Source of the DNA: Clostridia bacterium
GTDB lineage: Bacteria; Bacillota; Clostridia; Christensenellales; Borkfalkiaceae
DNA: 64,000 nucleotides
Assembly (NCBI GenBank): GCA_017501885.1
Contig: JAFVWA010000198.1
Coordinates: 1-64,000, forward strand
Reading direction: 5' to 3'
Part shown: one piece after another, positions 17,741-25,937 of the stretch
How positions within the stretch are numbered: position 1 is the first letter of the stretch
Layout: each line of letters begins with the position of its first letter
Made by a program: the position numbers and the translations under genes
Notes under the pieces: generated by a model
The model's input: the letters and a program-made list of their open reading frames with translations, nothing else
Told to the model about the DNA's origin: nothing
Databases searched by the model: none

Positions 17741-18444
17741 TGGCTACTTGTATAATAACGGGCGCAAGTGCTGGTATAGGGCGTGCGGCGGCAATAGAAG
17801 TATCGAAATTAGAAGAGTTTGACAATATAGTCTTAATTAGTAGAAGAGAAGATTTGTTGATTCAAACAAAGTCTATGATGAGAGATAGTTGCAACATTGA
17901 AACGGTTGTGCTTGACGTTGGTGAAATTGATAAAATTCCAACGGTTATATCTGGTATTTATAAAAACTATGGGTCAATTGACTGTTTGTTGAATATTGCC
18001 GGATATACCGACCCCAAGTTCTTGTTTGAAACAACAGACGATAATTTGCGCAAAACTTTTGGTGTAAACGTTTTTGCTCCTTACGTGCTGTGTAGAGAAT
18101 GCGCTAAATATATGAAAGGGAACAACGGCACGTCTAAAATTATAAATATAGCCTCTACTGCGGGTTCTACGGCAAGGCCAGGATGGTCGGTCTATGCTAT
18201 GAGTAAGGCGGCGATAATTGAGATGTCGCTAACACTTACCGAGGAATTATCTAGTTATGGCATAAAGGTATACTGTTTGTCTCCAGGTAGGTGCGCAACT
18301 GAGTTGAGAAAAAAACTTGCACCCGAAGAAGACCAATCAAAAATAATGCAGCCTGAAACAGTGGGCAAAGAAATTGCAAGAATGGCTAGTGCATCTGAAA
18401 TTTGTTTAGATGGACAAAATATCGTTATAAGAAAAAAATTTTAA
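17740..18444 (+). CDS. Short-chain dehydrogenase, probably ribulose-5-phosphate reductase
   Basis: A 234-aa SDR with the nucleotide motif TGASAGIG, NIAG, and the catalytic Ser-Tyr-Lys set (IASTAGS, YAMSK). It is coupled to the cytidylyltransferase by a TAATG junction. In Haemophilus capsule enzymes (Bcs1/Acs1) an IspD-type domain is fused to an SDR domain and the protein makes CDP-ribitol from ribulose-5-P; this pair looks like the unfused version. The usual partner TarJ (zinc alcohol dehydrogenase type) is absent. The substrate is inferred. Last gene of the operon; 18445-18546 holds no gene. Confidence 0.78.
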   Translation: MATCIITGASAGIGRAAAIEVSKLEEFDNIVLISRREDLLIQTKSMMRDSCNIETVVLDVGEIDKIPTVISGIYKNYGSIDCLLNIAGYTDPKFLFETTDDNLRKTFGVNVFAPYVLCRECAKYMKGNNGTSKIINIASTAGSTARPGWSVYAMSKAAIIEMSLTLTEELSSYGIKVYCLSPGRCATELRKKLAPEEDQSKIMQPETVGKEIARMASASEICLDGQNIVIRKKF

Positions 18445-18546
18445 TGGTTTTGTAAACCGTTAAACCTTTGAAAATTATGTTTAAAACTTTTGAGCTACTA
18501 TGAATTTAAATTCAGGTAGAAAAAGCAAATATTTTTATATAAACTA

Positions 18547-18575
18547 ATGACAAAATGGTTTTTTTGTGTTACAAT
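18547..18575 (+). promoter_or_regulatory. Promoter of the NagA-like operon
   Basis: ATGACA (18547-18552), 17 nt, TACAAT (18570-18575). It shares ATAAACTAATGACAAAA and TTTGTGTTACAAT with the wall-polymer promoter at 13282. Confidence 0.75.
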
Positions 18576-18623
18576 AAATTCGATTATAAATGTAAGCAAA
18601 AAATTATTGCTTTGAGGTGCTTT

Positions 18624-19763
18624 GTGAAGGCTATTGTAAACGCTACTATCGTTATGAAAGACTATCTTATTCCTAACGGCGTTATATTGCTCGATGGGGA
18701 TATTATCACAAATTTCGGTAAAGCCAAAGATGTTGCCGTGCCACTTGGCGCGGAAATCATTGATGCCGAAGGCTTATACGTTGGGCCAGGACTAATTGAT
18801 ATTCATACTCACGCTGCGGACAACAAATGGATTTTTGAAGAGCCTGAAGCAACTTCTCGTCATTTATTAGAGCATGGCGTTACGGGAGTTCTTCCTGCGC
18901 TTTATAACAATCTTAATAGGCAAGCATATATTGAGGCGGCGGAAAACATTATCAATGCACACAAGCAAGGAAAGTTCCCAAACCTTGCAGGTCTTTATAT
19001 GGAAGGTCCATACCTATCGCCAAACTTTGGTTGTGAAAGGGACAAGAACGTTTGGAAAGACGCCGTTGTTCACGATGAATATATAGACGTTGTAAAGGCG
19101 GTTAAAGACTACGCAAAAGTTTGGTGTTTTGCACCCGAGAGAGAAGGCATTGACCAGTTTGTTAAAGACGTCAAGAAAGAAATTCCAAACATAGTGTTTG
19201 CGGTGGCTCATAGTGAAGCAACCCCAGAACAAGTTGAAAAATACATGCCTTGGGGGTTAAAGATAGCAACCCACCACACCAACGCAACGGGAACGATTCC
19301 ACACTATTCAGAGTGCCGTGGCGTATGTGTAGACGAAGCAGTTAACTACAATAAAGAAATTTACGCAGAACTTATTTGCGACAGAATGGGGATTCACGTT
19401 CTACCATACATGCAAAGATTAGTTCGTAAAATCAAGGGCGACGATAGAATAATTTTAATTGCAGACCAATTTGTTTGTGATGGACCTATTCCCCCTGGAT
19501 TTGAAGAAGCAACCGACCTTCACTTTGACAATGCAGGTGAAATAGCAGGTTCTGGTTTAACGCTCGATATCGCTTGTCAAAACGTATTAGTGCATATGGG
19601 TTGTTCTGTGTGCGATGCGTTTAGGTTTGCGTCATATAACCCTGCGCGTGCGGTAAACCTTGCAGGATATGGTTGCATTGAAAAAGGTAACTACGCCAAC
19701 TTAATAATAGTTGACGATAAATTTAACGTTAAAAAAACAATATTAAAAGGAGAATTACAATGA
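18624..19763 (+). CDS. NagA-like amidohydrolase (N-acetylglucosamine-6-phosphate deacetylase family)
   Basis: A 379-aa TIM-barrel metal hydrolase. Ligand motifs in order: DIHTHAADN (HxH), MEGPYLSP (Glu), VAHSEA (His), ATHHTNATG (His), LIADQF (Asp) and GSGLTLDIA. It differs from the orthodox NagA at 34.1-35.3 kb, so a different N-acylated sugar phosphate is possible. The GTG start at 18624 has GAGG 6 nt upstream; the longer frame to 18555 runs into the promoter. It overlaps the next gene by ATGA. Its partners, a NagB-like protein and a ceramidase-like amidase, point to amino-sugar breakdown. Confidence 0.82.
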   Translation: MKAIVNATIVMKDYLIPNGVILLDGDIITNFGKAKDVAVPLGAEIIDAEGLYVGPGLIDIHTHAADNKWIFEEPEATSRHLLEHGVTGVLPALYNNLNRQAYIEAAENIINAHKQGKFPNLAGLYMEGPYLSPNFGCERDKNVWKDAVVHDEYIDVVKAVKDYAKVWCFAPEREGIDQFVKDVKKEIPNIVFAVAHSEATPEQVEKYMPWGLKIATHHTNATGTIPHYSECRGVCVDEAVNYNKEIYAELICDRMGIHVLPYMQRLVRKIKGDDRIILIADQFVCDGPIPPGFEEATDLHFDNAGEIAGSGLTLDIACQNVLVHMGCSVCDAFRFASYNPARAVNLAGYGCIEKGNYANLIIVDDKFNVKKTILKGELQ

Positions 19764-20761
19764 GTAAGATTTTCGACCCGGCAACTGAATTTGCTTTCAA
19801 ACCCGCAAGTTTCGTTCCATTTAAGGACAGAGAACTTTGCGAAAAACTTAGAAAAATCAGCGGAACTGATTTAGAAAAGCACACCCGTGCCGACCAACAC
19901 CCTGAGTTCAACATCAAAGTTATGATGAACCCACACCCTGTTTTAATTGCTACATTATTTGCAAGAATTAAAGAAGCAAGCGAAAAGGGCAAGAAGATTA
20001 CCTTAATTTTAGGTAACCCAGAACCAGATACTTATATTCCATTAGCACAACTTATCAACTATTTTAAAGTTGATTGTAAAAACGTTCACTTGTTCGCAAT
20101 GGACGAATAGGCAGACCAAGACGGCAACATCGCGCCTGAAACTTATCAAGCAGGTTTTGCTCACTCTATGCTTAAATATTTGGTATACCAAATTGACGAA
20201 AAACTTCGTATGCCATTAGAAAATGTTCATTACCCAACCACAAAGAATATTGGTTCATACTCTGATATGATTACCGATTGTGGCGAAGGCGGTGCAGATA
20301 TTTGTTCATCATCTCCAGGATGGACTGGACACATGGCATTTATTGACCCTGTTCCAGATTTCTTCCCAGCAGGTTTTGATCCAAACGTAGAACCTACCAA
20401 GGCTCAAATCGATGAATGGCTTAACATGAAGGCAAGAATCGTTGACCTTCACCCATTAACCGTTGCTCAAAACTCACTCCACGGTGTATTTGGACAATCT
20501 GGTTATATTGCAGACGTTCCTCCAAAGGCTGCAACCATTGGTCCTATCGACGTAAAGAATGCAAGGGAAAGAATCGAAGTTCACGCATTACTCACCAACG
20601 GCACCTTCTCTTCATGGCAGAGAATGACTTCTCGTTTAGTTCTCCACGGACCTGTAACTCCATTAGTTCCAAGCTCAATGCTTCAAACTATGAAGACTCA
20701 AGTTCTCGTATCTGACGAACTCGCAGCACCATTTGAATGCTGGGAAAAGGTTGGATATTAA
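19760..20761 (+). pseudogene. NagB-like glucosamine-6-phosphate isomerase family gene with one in-frame TAG
   Basis: One frame of 333 codons is interrupted only by TAG at 20108-20110. Before it are 116 residues ending VHLFAMDE; after it the frame resumes ADQDGNIAPETYQAGF and runs intact to 20761. The MDE motif matches FxLDEY in NagB, where the Asp is catalytic, so TAG replaces the residue right after it (probably Trp or Tyr). Nothing else in the gene looks decayed. Possible causes are a recent mutation, readthrough, or an assembly or sequencing error. The first start has AAAAGGAG upstream; the second part has no ribosome site before its first Met at 20168. If terminated at TAG the product lacks most of the fold. 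Confidence 0.8.
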
Positions 20762-20835
20762 TCTAAATATTTGTAAAGTATTGGCTTGTTGCATTTATGC
20801 GATAAGCCAAACTAATACTTTTTAGGAGACTTTTT

Positions 20836-22191
20836 ATGAATTACGACATAAAAGTAGGTTTTTCAAGGGTAGAAATAAATCCCCCTATTGGCGCTCACTT
20901 GGAAGGATATTTCCATGAACGTAAAAACGAAGCAATTTTAGACGACTTAGAAATTAATACCGTAGTAGTTGAAAAAGACGGAGCAAGAGTTGCTCTTATT
21001 TCTATCGACTGCGAAGCTGCTGATACCAAGTATTACGAAGCAACGAGAGAAGCTATTGCAAGCGTAACAGGGCTTGATAAGCAAGCAATTTTAATGCACA
21101 CCACTCATACCCACGTTGGTCCTTGCTTTGGTAGAGAAAATGCTTACACGACTGATTTAGATAGAGAATATTTTTCATTTACAATGAAAAAGATTTGCGA
21201 CTCTGTTGTTTATGCAATAGACGACTTAAAACCTGCAAGAATGGGTATCGGTTTTTCTAAGGCAGAAAGAGTTGGTTTTAACCGTAGATATTTAATGAAA
21301 GACGGCACAACCAAAACTAACCCCGGTGTAAACAACCCTGATATCGTTCGTTCTATCGGACTTTTGGACGAAAGAGTAAACGTTATCCGTTTTGAAAGAG
21401 AAAACGCAGAAGATATCGTTATCGGCAACTATGGTAACCACCCAGACGTAATCGGTAACAACAAAGCTTCAGCAGACTGGCCAGGATTTACCAGAAGAAT
21501 TTTTGAAAGAGCAGTAGAGAATACTAAGTGCGTATTCTTCAACGGTGCGCAAGGCGATATCAACCACGTTAACGTTAAGCCTGTTGGTGGCGACCTTAAC
21601 GGAATGTTCAACGACTTTGACGACGTAACTCGTGGTTATGCCCACTCTCGCCATATAGGTAACGTAGTTGCAGGCGCACTTATGAGCGTTTACGAAAAGG
21701 TTGAATTTATGCCTGTTGATGAAATTAAGTTTAACGAACAAGTTATTCAAGTTGCATCAAACATGCCAAAACCCGAAGAAATGGAAGAAGCTCGTTACAT
21801 AAAGAAAATGATGGACGAGGGCAGACGTGATGAACTTCCTTATAAGGGAATGATGCTCACCACCATGATGGCAGACGCAGGTCGTAAGATTCGTTTAGAG
21901 CACGGTCCAGAATTCTTCCCAATGAATTTAACGGCAATCAAAATCGGGCCTATCGCATTTATGGGTATTCCAGGTGAACCTTTCACTGGAATTGGTATGG
22001 GCTTAAAAGAAGCAAAGGGCTTCAAAATGGTTTGCCCAACCTGTTTAACCAACGGAAGCCGTGGCTACTTCCCAATGAAAGATAGCTACGACGAAGGTGG
22101 TTACGAAGCAAGATCTTCAAGCTACAAAGCAGGTGTTGCAGAAACCATTATTGAAGAAGGCGTTAAAATTTTAGAAGGTTTAGTTAAATAG
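20836..22191 (+). CDS. Neutral/alkaline ceramidase-like hydrolase
   Basis: A 451-aa protein of the neutral ceramidase N-terminal domain family, amidases with an active-site zinc. Marks: VGFSRVEINPPIG at the start, HTTHTHVGP (zinc His), GNYGNHPDVIG, and FFNGAQGDINHV. There is no signal peptide, unlike secreted ceramidases, so a cytoplasmic N-acyl substrate is more likely than ceramide. A TAGGAG site precedes the ATG. Third gene with the NagA-like and NagB-like genes, which suggests removal of an N-acyl group from a sugar or sugar phosphate; this is inference. Ends in TAG, 17 nt before a terminator. Confidence 0.75.
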   Translation: MNYDIKVGFSRVEINPPIGAHLEGYFHERKNEAILDDLEINTVVVEKDGARVALISIDCEAADTKYYEATREAIASVTGLDKQAILMHTTHTHVGPCFGRENAYTTDLDREYFSFTMKKICDSVVYAIDDLKPARMGIGFSKAERVGFNRRYLMKDGTTKTNPGVNNPDIVRSIGLLDERVNVIRFERENAEDIVIGNYGNHPDVIGNNKASADWPGFTRRIFERAVENTKCVFFNGAQGDINHVNVKPVGGDLNGMFNDFDDVTRGYAHSRHIGNVVAGALMSVYEKVEFMPVDEIKFNEQVIQVASNMPKPEEMEEARYIKKMMDEGRRDELPYKGMMLTTMMADAGRKIRLEHGPEFFPMNLTAIKIGPIAFMGIPGEPFTGIGMGLKEAKGFKMVCPTCLTNGSRGYFPMKDSYDEGGYEARSSSYKAGVAETIIEEGVKILEGLVK

Positions 22192-22207
22192 TTTTTATGA
22201 ACAATTT

Positions 22208-22229
22208 ACGGCGCGAATTCTCGCGCCGT
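22208..22229 (+). terminator. Terminator of the NagA-like operon
   Basis: Stem ACGGCGCGA with TCGCGCCGT, loop ATTC, followed by TTTTTT. The remaining 22230-22461 holds only a weak promoter-like pair (TTGTGT at 22365-22370, TATAAT at 22388-22393). Confidence 0.93.
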
Positions 22230-22461
22230 TTTTTGCAAGATATTGAATATTTTTTGCTCAAAAAGACATTTACAACTCTCTACGAGTAAGATAAAATATT
22301 ATATGACAACAAAAATTAAAAAAGTTTTTACGAAAAAGTTTCGTTGTTTTGACCACCTAATTAGTTGTGTTTTTATTTTTAAAGATATATAATTTATTTA
22401 TAATGAAGTGGCTGAGCCAAACAGCCTTAGATATACATATTTTTTTGGCAAAGGCAATAAA

Positions 22462-23856
22462 ATGCTTAAGAAAAAAGACGTAAATATGCTGTCCGGCTCT
22501 ATCGTAAAGGGCCTACTCACCATTGCCATACCAGTTATGGTAATGAACATCTTGCAGTCTATATACAACATTGTGGATATGACTGTATTAAAGATGTATG
22601 ATACTGGTAATTCGGTTGGTGCGGTTGGAGTAAGCGGATATCTTATATCTCTTGTTACAGGGTTATTGGTTGGTATTTCTTCTGGAACAAACGTTGTAGT
22701 CGCACGCCACATAGGAAAGGGCGATACAGAAAGCGCTCAAAAAGCAGTTGGAACGGCAATTCTCTTTTCGCTTTTTGGCGGTTTAACTTTAACTGTTATT
22801 GGTGTTTCTGGGGCAAGGCTTTTTATTACTTGGATGAACTGTGACGTAGAGCTTTTGCCACAAGCAGTGTTGTATTTTAGGCTATATTTTATAGGTGTTC
22901 CTATATTGATGGTTTATAACTTTTGCGCATCGATATTAAGGTCTACTGGCGACTCTAAACGCCCAATGATTTACCTATCTATTGCAGGTGCAATTAAGGT
23001 TGGCGCAACACTCCTTTTTGTTGGAGTTTTTAACTTGAAGGTAACTGGCGTTGCTTTAGCGACTATTCTTTCTTGGTCGCTATCCGCAGTATTAGGGCTT
23101 CAAGCACTTATTAGAAACGAAGGTGCAGTTAAATTAAGAAAGAAATATCTTCGTATTTATAAAGAAGAACTTAAAGAAATGCTTTTCCTTGGTATCCCAG
23201 CAGGGCTACAAAGTGCGCTTTATTCTATTGCTAACGTTATTATATCGTCACAAGTAAACCTGTTTGGAAAACAAGCAACGACTGGTATTTCAATAGCCAA
23301 CCAATTTGATGGAATAATGTATCAAATCTCGGTTGCGCCATCTCTTGCAGTTATGGCATACGTAAGTCAAAACATAGGTGCAGGCAATATTAAAAGGGCG
23401 CAAGAAGCAACGATAAAAGGAATGATGATTACCGTAGCGCTAGGTGCATCTTTCGGGGCCTTATCGGCAATATTCTCTGGTCAGTTGTCTTCTATAATGT
23501 CTGACGATCCTGTGGCAATAGCATACTCGCAACAAAAAATGGTAATCATTTCGGCAACCTACTTTTTAAGTGGTGTAAACGAAGTGTTGGGCGCATCTAT
23601 GCGTGGTATGAGAAGACCTATGGTTGCAATGATATCCACTATGATATTCATGTGTGGTATAAGATTTATTTGGGTGTATGGAATATACATACCTTTCCTA
23701 AAAGGCACTTCTAGTGCACTAACTTTCTTATATCTAATTTGGCCAATCGGTTGGGTGCTTTCTATAATAACGCTACTATGTTTCTTCTTCCCAACGGTAA
23801 GAAAACATAAAAGGTTGGCGCAAATCAATCAAGCGGTAAATCAAGAAAATCAATAA
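22462..23856 (+). CDS. MATE-family efflux transporter
   Basis: A 464-aa membrane protein with 12 predicted helices in two homologous halves. The N-terminal GSIVKGLLTIAIPVMVMNILQSIYNIVDM is the typical MATE entry. MATE proteins export drugs or metabolites using Na+ or H+ gradients. The ATG at 22462 is preferred to a GTG at 22408 because the latter adds an unrelated polar extension. Single gene between two terminators. Confidence 0.9.
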   Translation: MLKKKDVNMLSGSIVKGLLTIAIPVMVMNILQSIYNIVDMTVLKMYDTGNSVGAVGVSGYLISLVTGLLVGISSGTNVVVARHIGKGDTESAQKAVGTAILFSLFGGLTLTVIGVSGARLFITWMNCDVELLPQAVLYFRLYFIGVPILMVYNFCASILRSTGDSKRPMIYLSIAGAIKVGATLLFVGVFNLKVTGVALATILSWSLSAVLGLQALIRNEGAVKLRKKYLRIYKEELKEMLFLGIPAGLQSALYSIANVIISSQVNLFGKQATTGISIANQFDGIMYQISVAPSLAVMAYVSQNIGAGNIKRAQEATIKGMMITVALGASFGALSAIFSGQLSSIMSDDPVAIAYSQQKMVIISATYFLSGVNEVLGASMRGMRRPMVAMISTMIFMCGIRFIWVYGIYIPFLKGTSSALTFLYLIWPIGWVLSIITLLCFFFPTVRKHKRLAQINQAVNQENQ

Positions 23857-23860
23857 TAAA

Positions 23861-23886
23861 AAAACTCGACTGAAAAGTCGAGTTTT
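23861..23886. terminator. Bidirectional terminator between MATE and flavodiiron genes
   Basis: Stem AAAACTCGACT with its complement and loop GAAA, flanked by A-run and T-run. Confidence 0.92.
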
Positions 23887-23904
23887 TTAATGTCAAAAAT
23901 TATT

Positions 23905-25056
23905 TTATTTACAAAGCTCATCTGCCATAGCAGAAATTTCTTGTTTATTTTGTTCGTTTAAGGCACATAAAATTTTAACTTCTGTGTTAAGGTAGTTAAG
24001 ATTTTTGCTCTTTTCAAACATACCTTTCATAACCCTTGTGGCAACTGGTGCCCAGCTTCCGTTTTCGATAAAGCCAACCGTCTTGTTTTGGAAATTACGC
24101 TCTACCAAGTGATTTATAAACTCACGCATAAAGGGGAAAATCTCTCCGTTATAGGTGGTGGTAGCTAAAACTATTTTACCATAGCGGAAAGCATCTTCAA
24201 CAGCTTCTGCCATATCGCATCTAGCTAAATCGTTTACGGCAACTTTCACACCCTTGCTTTCAAGCTTGCTAACAAGAAGCTCAACGGCTTTTTTGGTGTT
24301 TCCGTAAACAGAAGTGTATGCAACACAAACACCTTCGCTTTCGGTTTTATAACCAGACCAAATATCGTAAAGGTTAATATAATAGCCAAGGTTTTCGGTG
24401 AGAATAGGTCCGTGTAGCGGGCATATCGTTTTAATATCTAGTGTGCTTGCTTTTTTAAGTAGTGCTTGTGCTTGAGCGCCATATTTTCCAACTATACCGA
24501 TATAATATCTTCTAGCTTCGCACGCCCAGTCTTCTTCCACGTCTAATGCACCAAACTTACCAAAAGCATCTGCAGAGAAAAGTATTTTTTCCTTGCTTTC
24601 GTAAGAAACCAAAACTTCTGGCCAATGCACCATAGGTGCAGTAACAAAAGTTAGGGTGTGTTCGCCAAGAGAAAGAGTAGAATTTTCGCCAACAACAACT
24701 TGTCTATCGCTAAAATCGTTGCCAAAATAGTTTTTCATCATAACGAATGCTTTAGAAGAAGAAACTATTTTTGCATTAGGGTATGCGCTTATAAAGTTTG
24801 CTATGCTACCAGAATGGTCTGGCTCCATGTGGTGAACAACCAAATAGTCTGGCGATTTGCCATCTAAAACTTTAGCAAGGTTATCTAGCCATTGGTTTGC
24901 AAAACGGCTGTCAACGGTATCCATAACGGCAATTTGCTTATCAACAATAACGTAAGAGTTATAAGCCATTCCGTTAGGAACGACGTATTGTCCTTCAAAA
25001 AGGTCAATTTCGTGATCGTTAACGCCAATATATTTAACGTTTTTAGAAAAGTCCAT
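23905..25056 (-). CDS. Flavodiiron protein (FprA family A-type flavoprotein)
   Basis: A 383-aa enzyme that reduces O2 (or NO) to water (or N2O) and protects anaerobes. The N-terminal metallo-beta-lactamase-type domain holds all diiron ligands: HHMEPDH, APMVHWPE, FSADAFG, CPLHGP. The C-terminal flavodoxin domain starts near VAYTSVYGNTKKA and binds FMN. There is no fused rubredoxin. The start at 25056 (MDFSKN) has TGGAG 6 nt upstream; the in-frame TTG at 25068 lies inside that site. Single gene. Confidence 0.95.
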   Translation of the reverse strand: MDFSKNVKYIGVNDHEIDLFEGQYVVPNGMAYNSYVIVDKQIAVMDTVDSRFANQWLDNLAKVLDGKSPDYLVVHHMEPDHSGSIANFISAYPNAKIVSSSKAFVMMKNYFGNDFSDRQVVVGENSTLSLGEHTLTFVTAPMVHWPEVLVSYESKEKILFSADAFGKFGALDVEEDWACEARRYYIGIVGKYGAQAQALLKKASTLDIKTICPLHGPILTENLGYYINLYDIWSGYKTESEGVCVAYTSVYGNTKKAVELLVSKLESKGVKVAVNDLARCDMAEAVEDAFRYGKIVLATTTYNGEIFPFMREFINHLVERNFQNKTVGFIENGSWAPVATRVMKGMFEKSKNLNYLNTEVKILCALNEQNKQEISAMADELCK

Positions 25057-25130
25057 AAAAAACTCCAAAAAAATTTTGATAAATAACAGTAATAATTATA
25101 AAGAAATTTTATCAAAGTGTCAATAAAAAA

Positions 25131-25152
25131 CGCCCGACCATTTGGTCGGGCG
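25131..25152 (-). terminator. Terminator of the double-XRE gene
   Basis: Stem CGCCCGACCA with its complement, followed on the minus strand by GTTTTTTATT. Confidence 0.9.
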
Positions 25153-25159
25153 TAAATAT

Positions 25160-25591
25160 TTATCTAAGTCTTCCAAGCAAATAATCAACAGAACAGTCTA
25201 AATATTTAGCAAGGCGCATCAAACTTGACGGATAGGGTAATGACTTTCCGCTTAACCATTTGTAAATTAACGAACCCGAAATAGAAAGTTCTCTTTTTAA
25301 TCTTTCTTGTGATATACCTTTTTGATTAAGAATTTCTCTTAAACGTGCGCCAAAAGGCAAGGGCTCTAAAAAAGTTTCTTCCGAATCAATATCGGTAAGC
25401 CCCAAAGCATAATCAGCCGAACAATTCATAGCATTTATTAACTTTATAAAGTTATCGTAATTTGGCTCTACTCCAAGATTTATATAATCTGATATGTTGG
25501 GTTGAAAAATTCCCGTTAATTTTGCAAATGCGGTTTGACTTAATTCTTCATCTCGCATAAATTCTTGCAAGCGTTTTTGCAGTTTCGACAT
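25160..25591 (-). CDS. Transcriptional regulator with two XRE HTH domains
   Basis: A 143-aa protein with two Cro/CI helix-turn-helix domains, at about residues 15-65 (LSQTAFAKLTGIFQPNISDYI) and 82-140 (ISQERLKRELSISGSLIYKWL). Each is followed by the NCSADYALGL / DCSVDYLLGR dimer-type tail, so the chain is an internal duplication of the same unit. No sensor domain is present. The start at 25591 has GGAGAATT upstream. It is divergent from a 48-aa gene and could control it. Confidence 0.88.
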   Translation of the reverse strand: MSKLQKRLQEFMRDEELSQTAFAKLTGIFQPNISDYINLGVEPNYDNFIKLINAMNCSADYALGLTDIDSEETFLEPLPFGARLREILNQKGISQERLKRELSISGSLIYKWLSGKSLPYPSSLMRLAKYLDCSVDYLLGRLR

Positions 25592-25651
25592 AATTCTCCA
25601 AAACAAGTGTTTTTTCTACAAAACATCCTACTCTCTAAACCTATTCTTTGG

Positions 25652-25681
25652 TTGATTTATAGGCGGAGTGAGTGGTATAAT
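25652..25681 (+). promoter_or_regulatory. Promoter of the 48-aa gene
   Basis: TTGATT (25652-25657), 18 nt, TATAAT (25676-25681), in the region shared with the divergent double-XRE gene. Confidence 0.65.
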
Positions 25682-25729
25682 AGTTTTAGAAATTGTCGAC
25701 AAAAAAATACAATAAAGGAGAATAAAAAT

Positions 25730-25876
25730 ATGAAAGTTTCAAAAGACGACATTATTCAAAGCCTTTTGGTTTTAGCACGAGAAGAATTTGAAGGCGAGTT
25801 AAAGGTTGAAGATGAAAAACTTTTGATTTCGTTTTTTAACGGTCAAAAATTTGAAGTTTCTGTTAAAGAGATATAA
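25730..25876 (+). CDS. Small acidic hypothetical protein (48 aa)
   Basis: A short gene supported by AAAGGAG 9 nt before the ATG, a good promoter upstream and a strong terminator right after. The product (MKVSKDDIIQSLLVLAREEF, then a KVEDEKLLISFFNGQKFEVSV hairpin-like end) is hydrophilic and acidic with no membrane segment. I do not recognise it. Its divergent pairing with the double-XRE regulator is the only functional hint. Confidence 0.7.
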   Translation: MKVSKDDIIQSLLVLAREEFEGELKVEDEKLLISFFNGQKFEVSVKEI

Positions 25877-25884
25877 TTTCAAAA

Positions 25885-25922
25885 AAAGAAAATGAGTATG
25901 ATTTTTCATACTCATTTTCTTT
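25885..25922. terminator. Bidirectional terminator after the 48-aa gene
   Basis: A 17-bp stem (AAAGAAAATGAGTATGA with its complement, loop TTTT). It also serves the convergent ABC permease gene. Confidence 0.9.
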
Positions 25923-25937
25923 TGTTCTTTATAAAAC

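Noticed and set aside
20108..20110. TAG read as pyrrolysine or reassigned to an amino acid throughout the genome
   Set aside because: TAG ends at least six other genes at natural positions (for example at 9244, 22191, 27445, 36109, 44850, 46654), and no pyl genes are visible.
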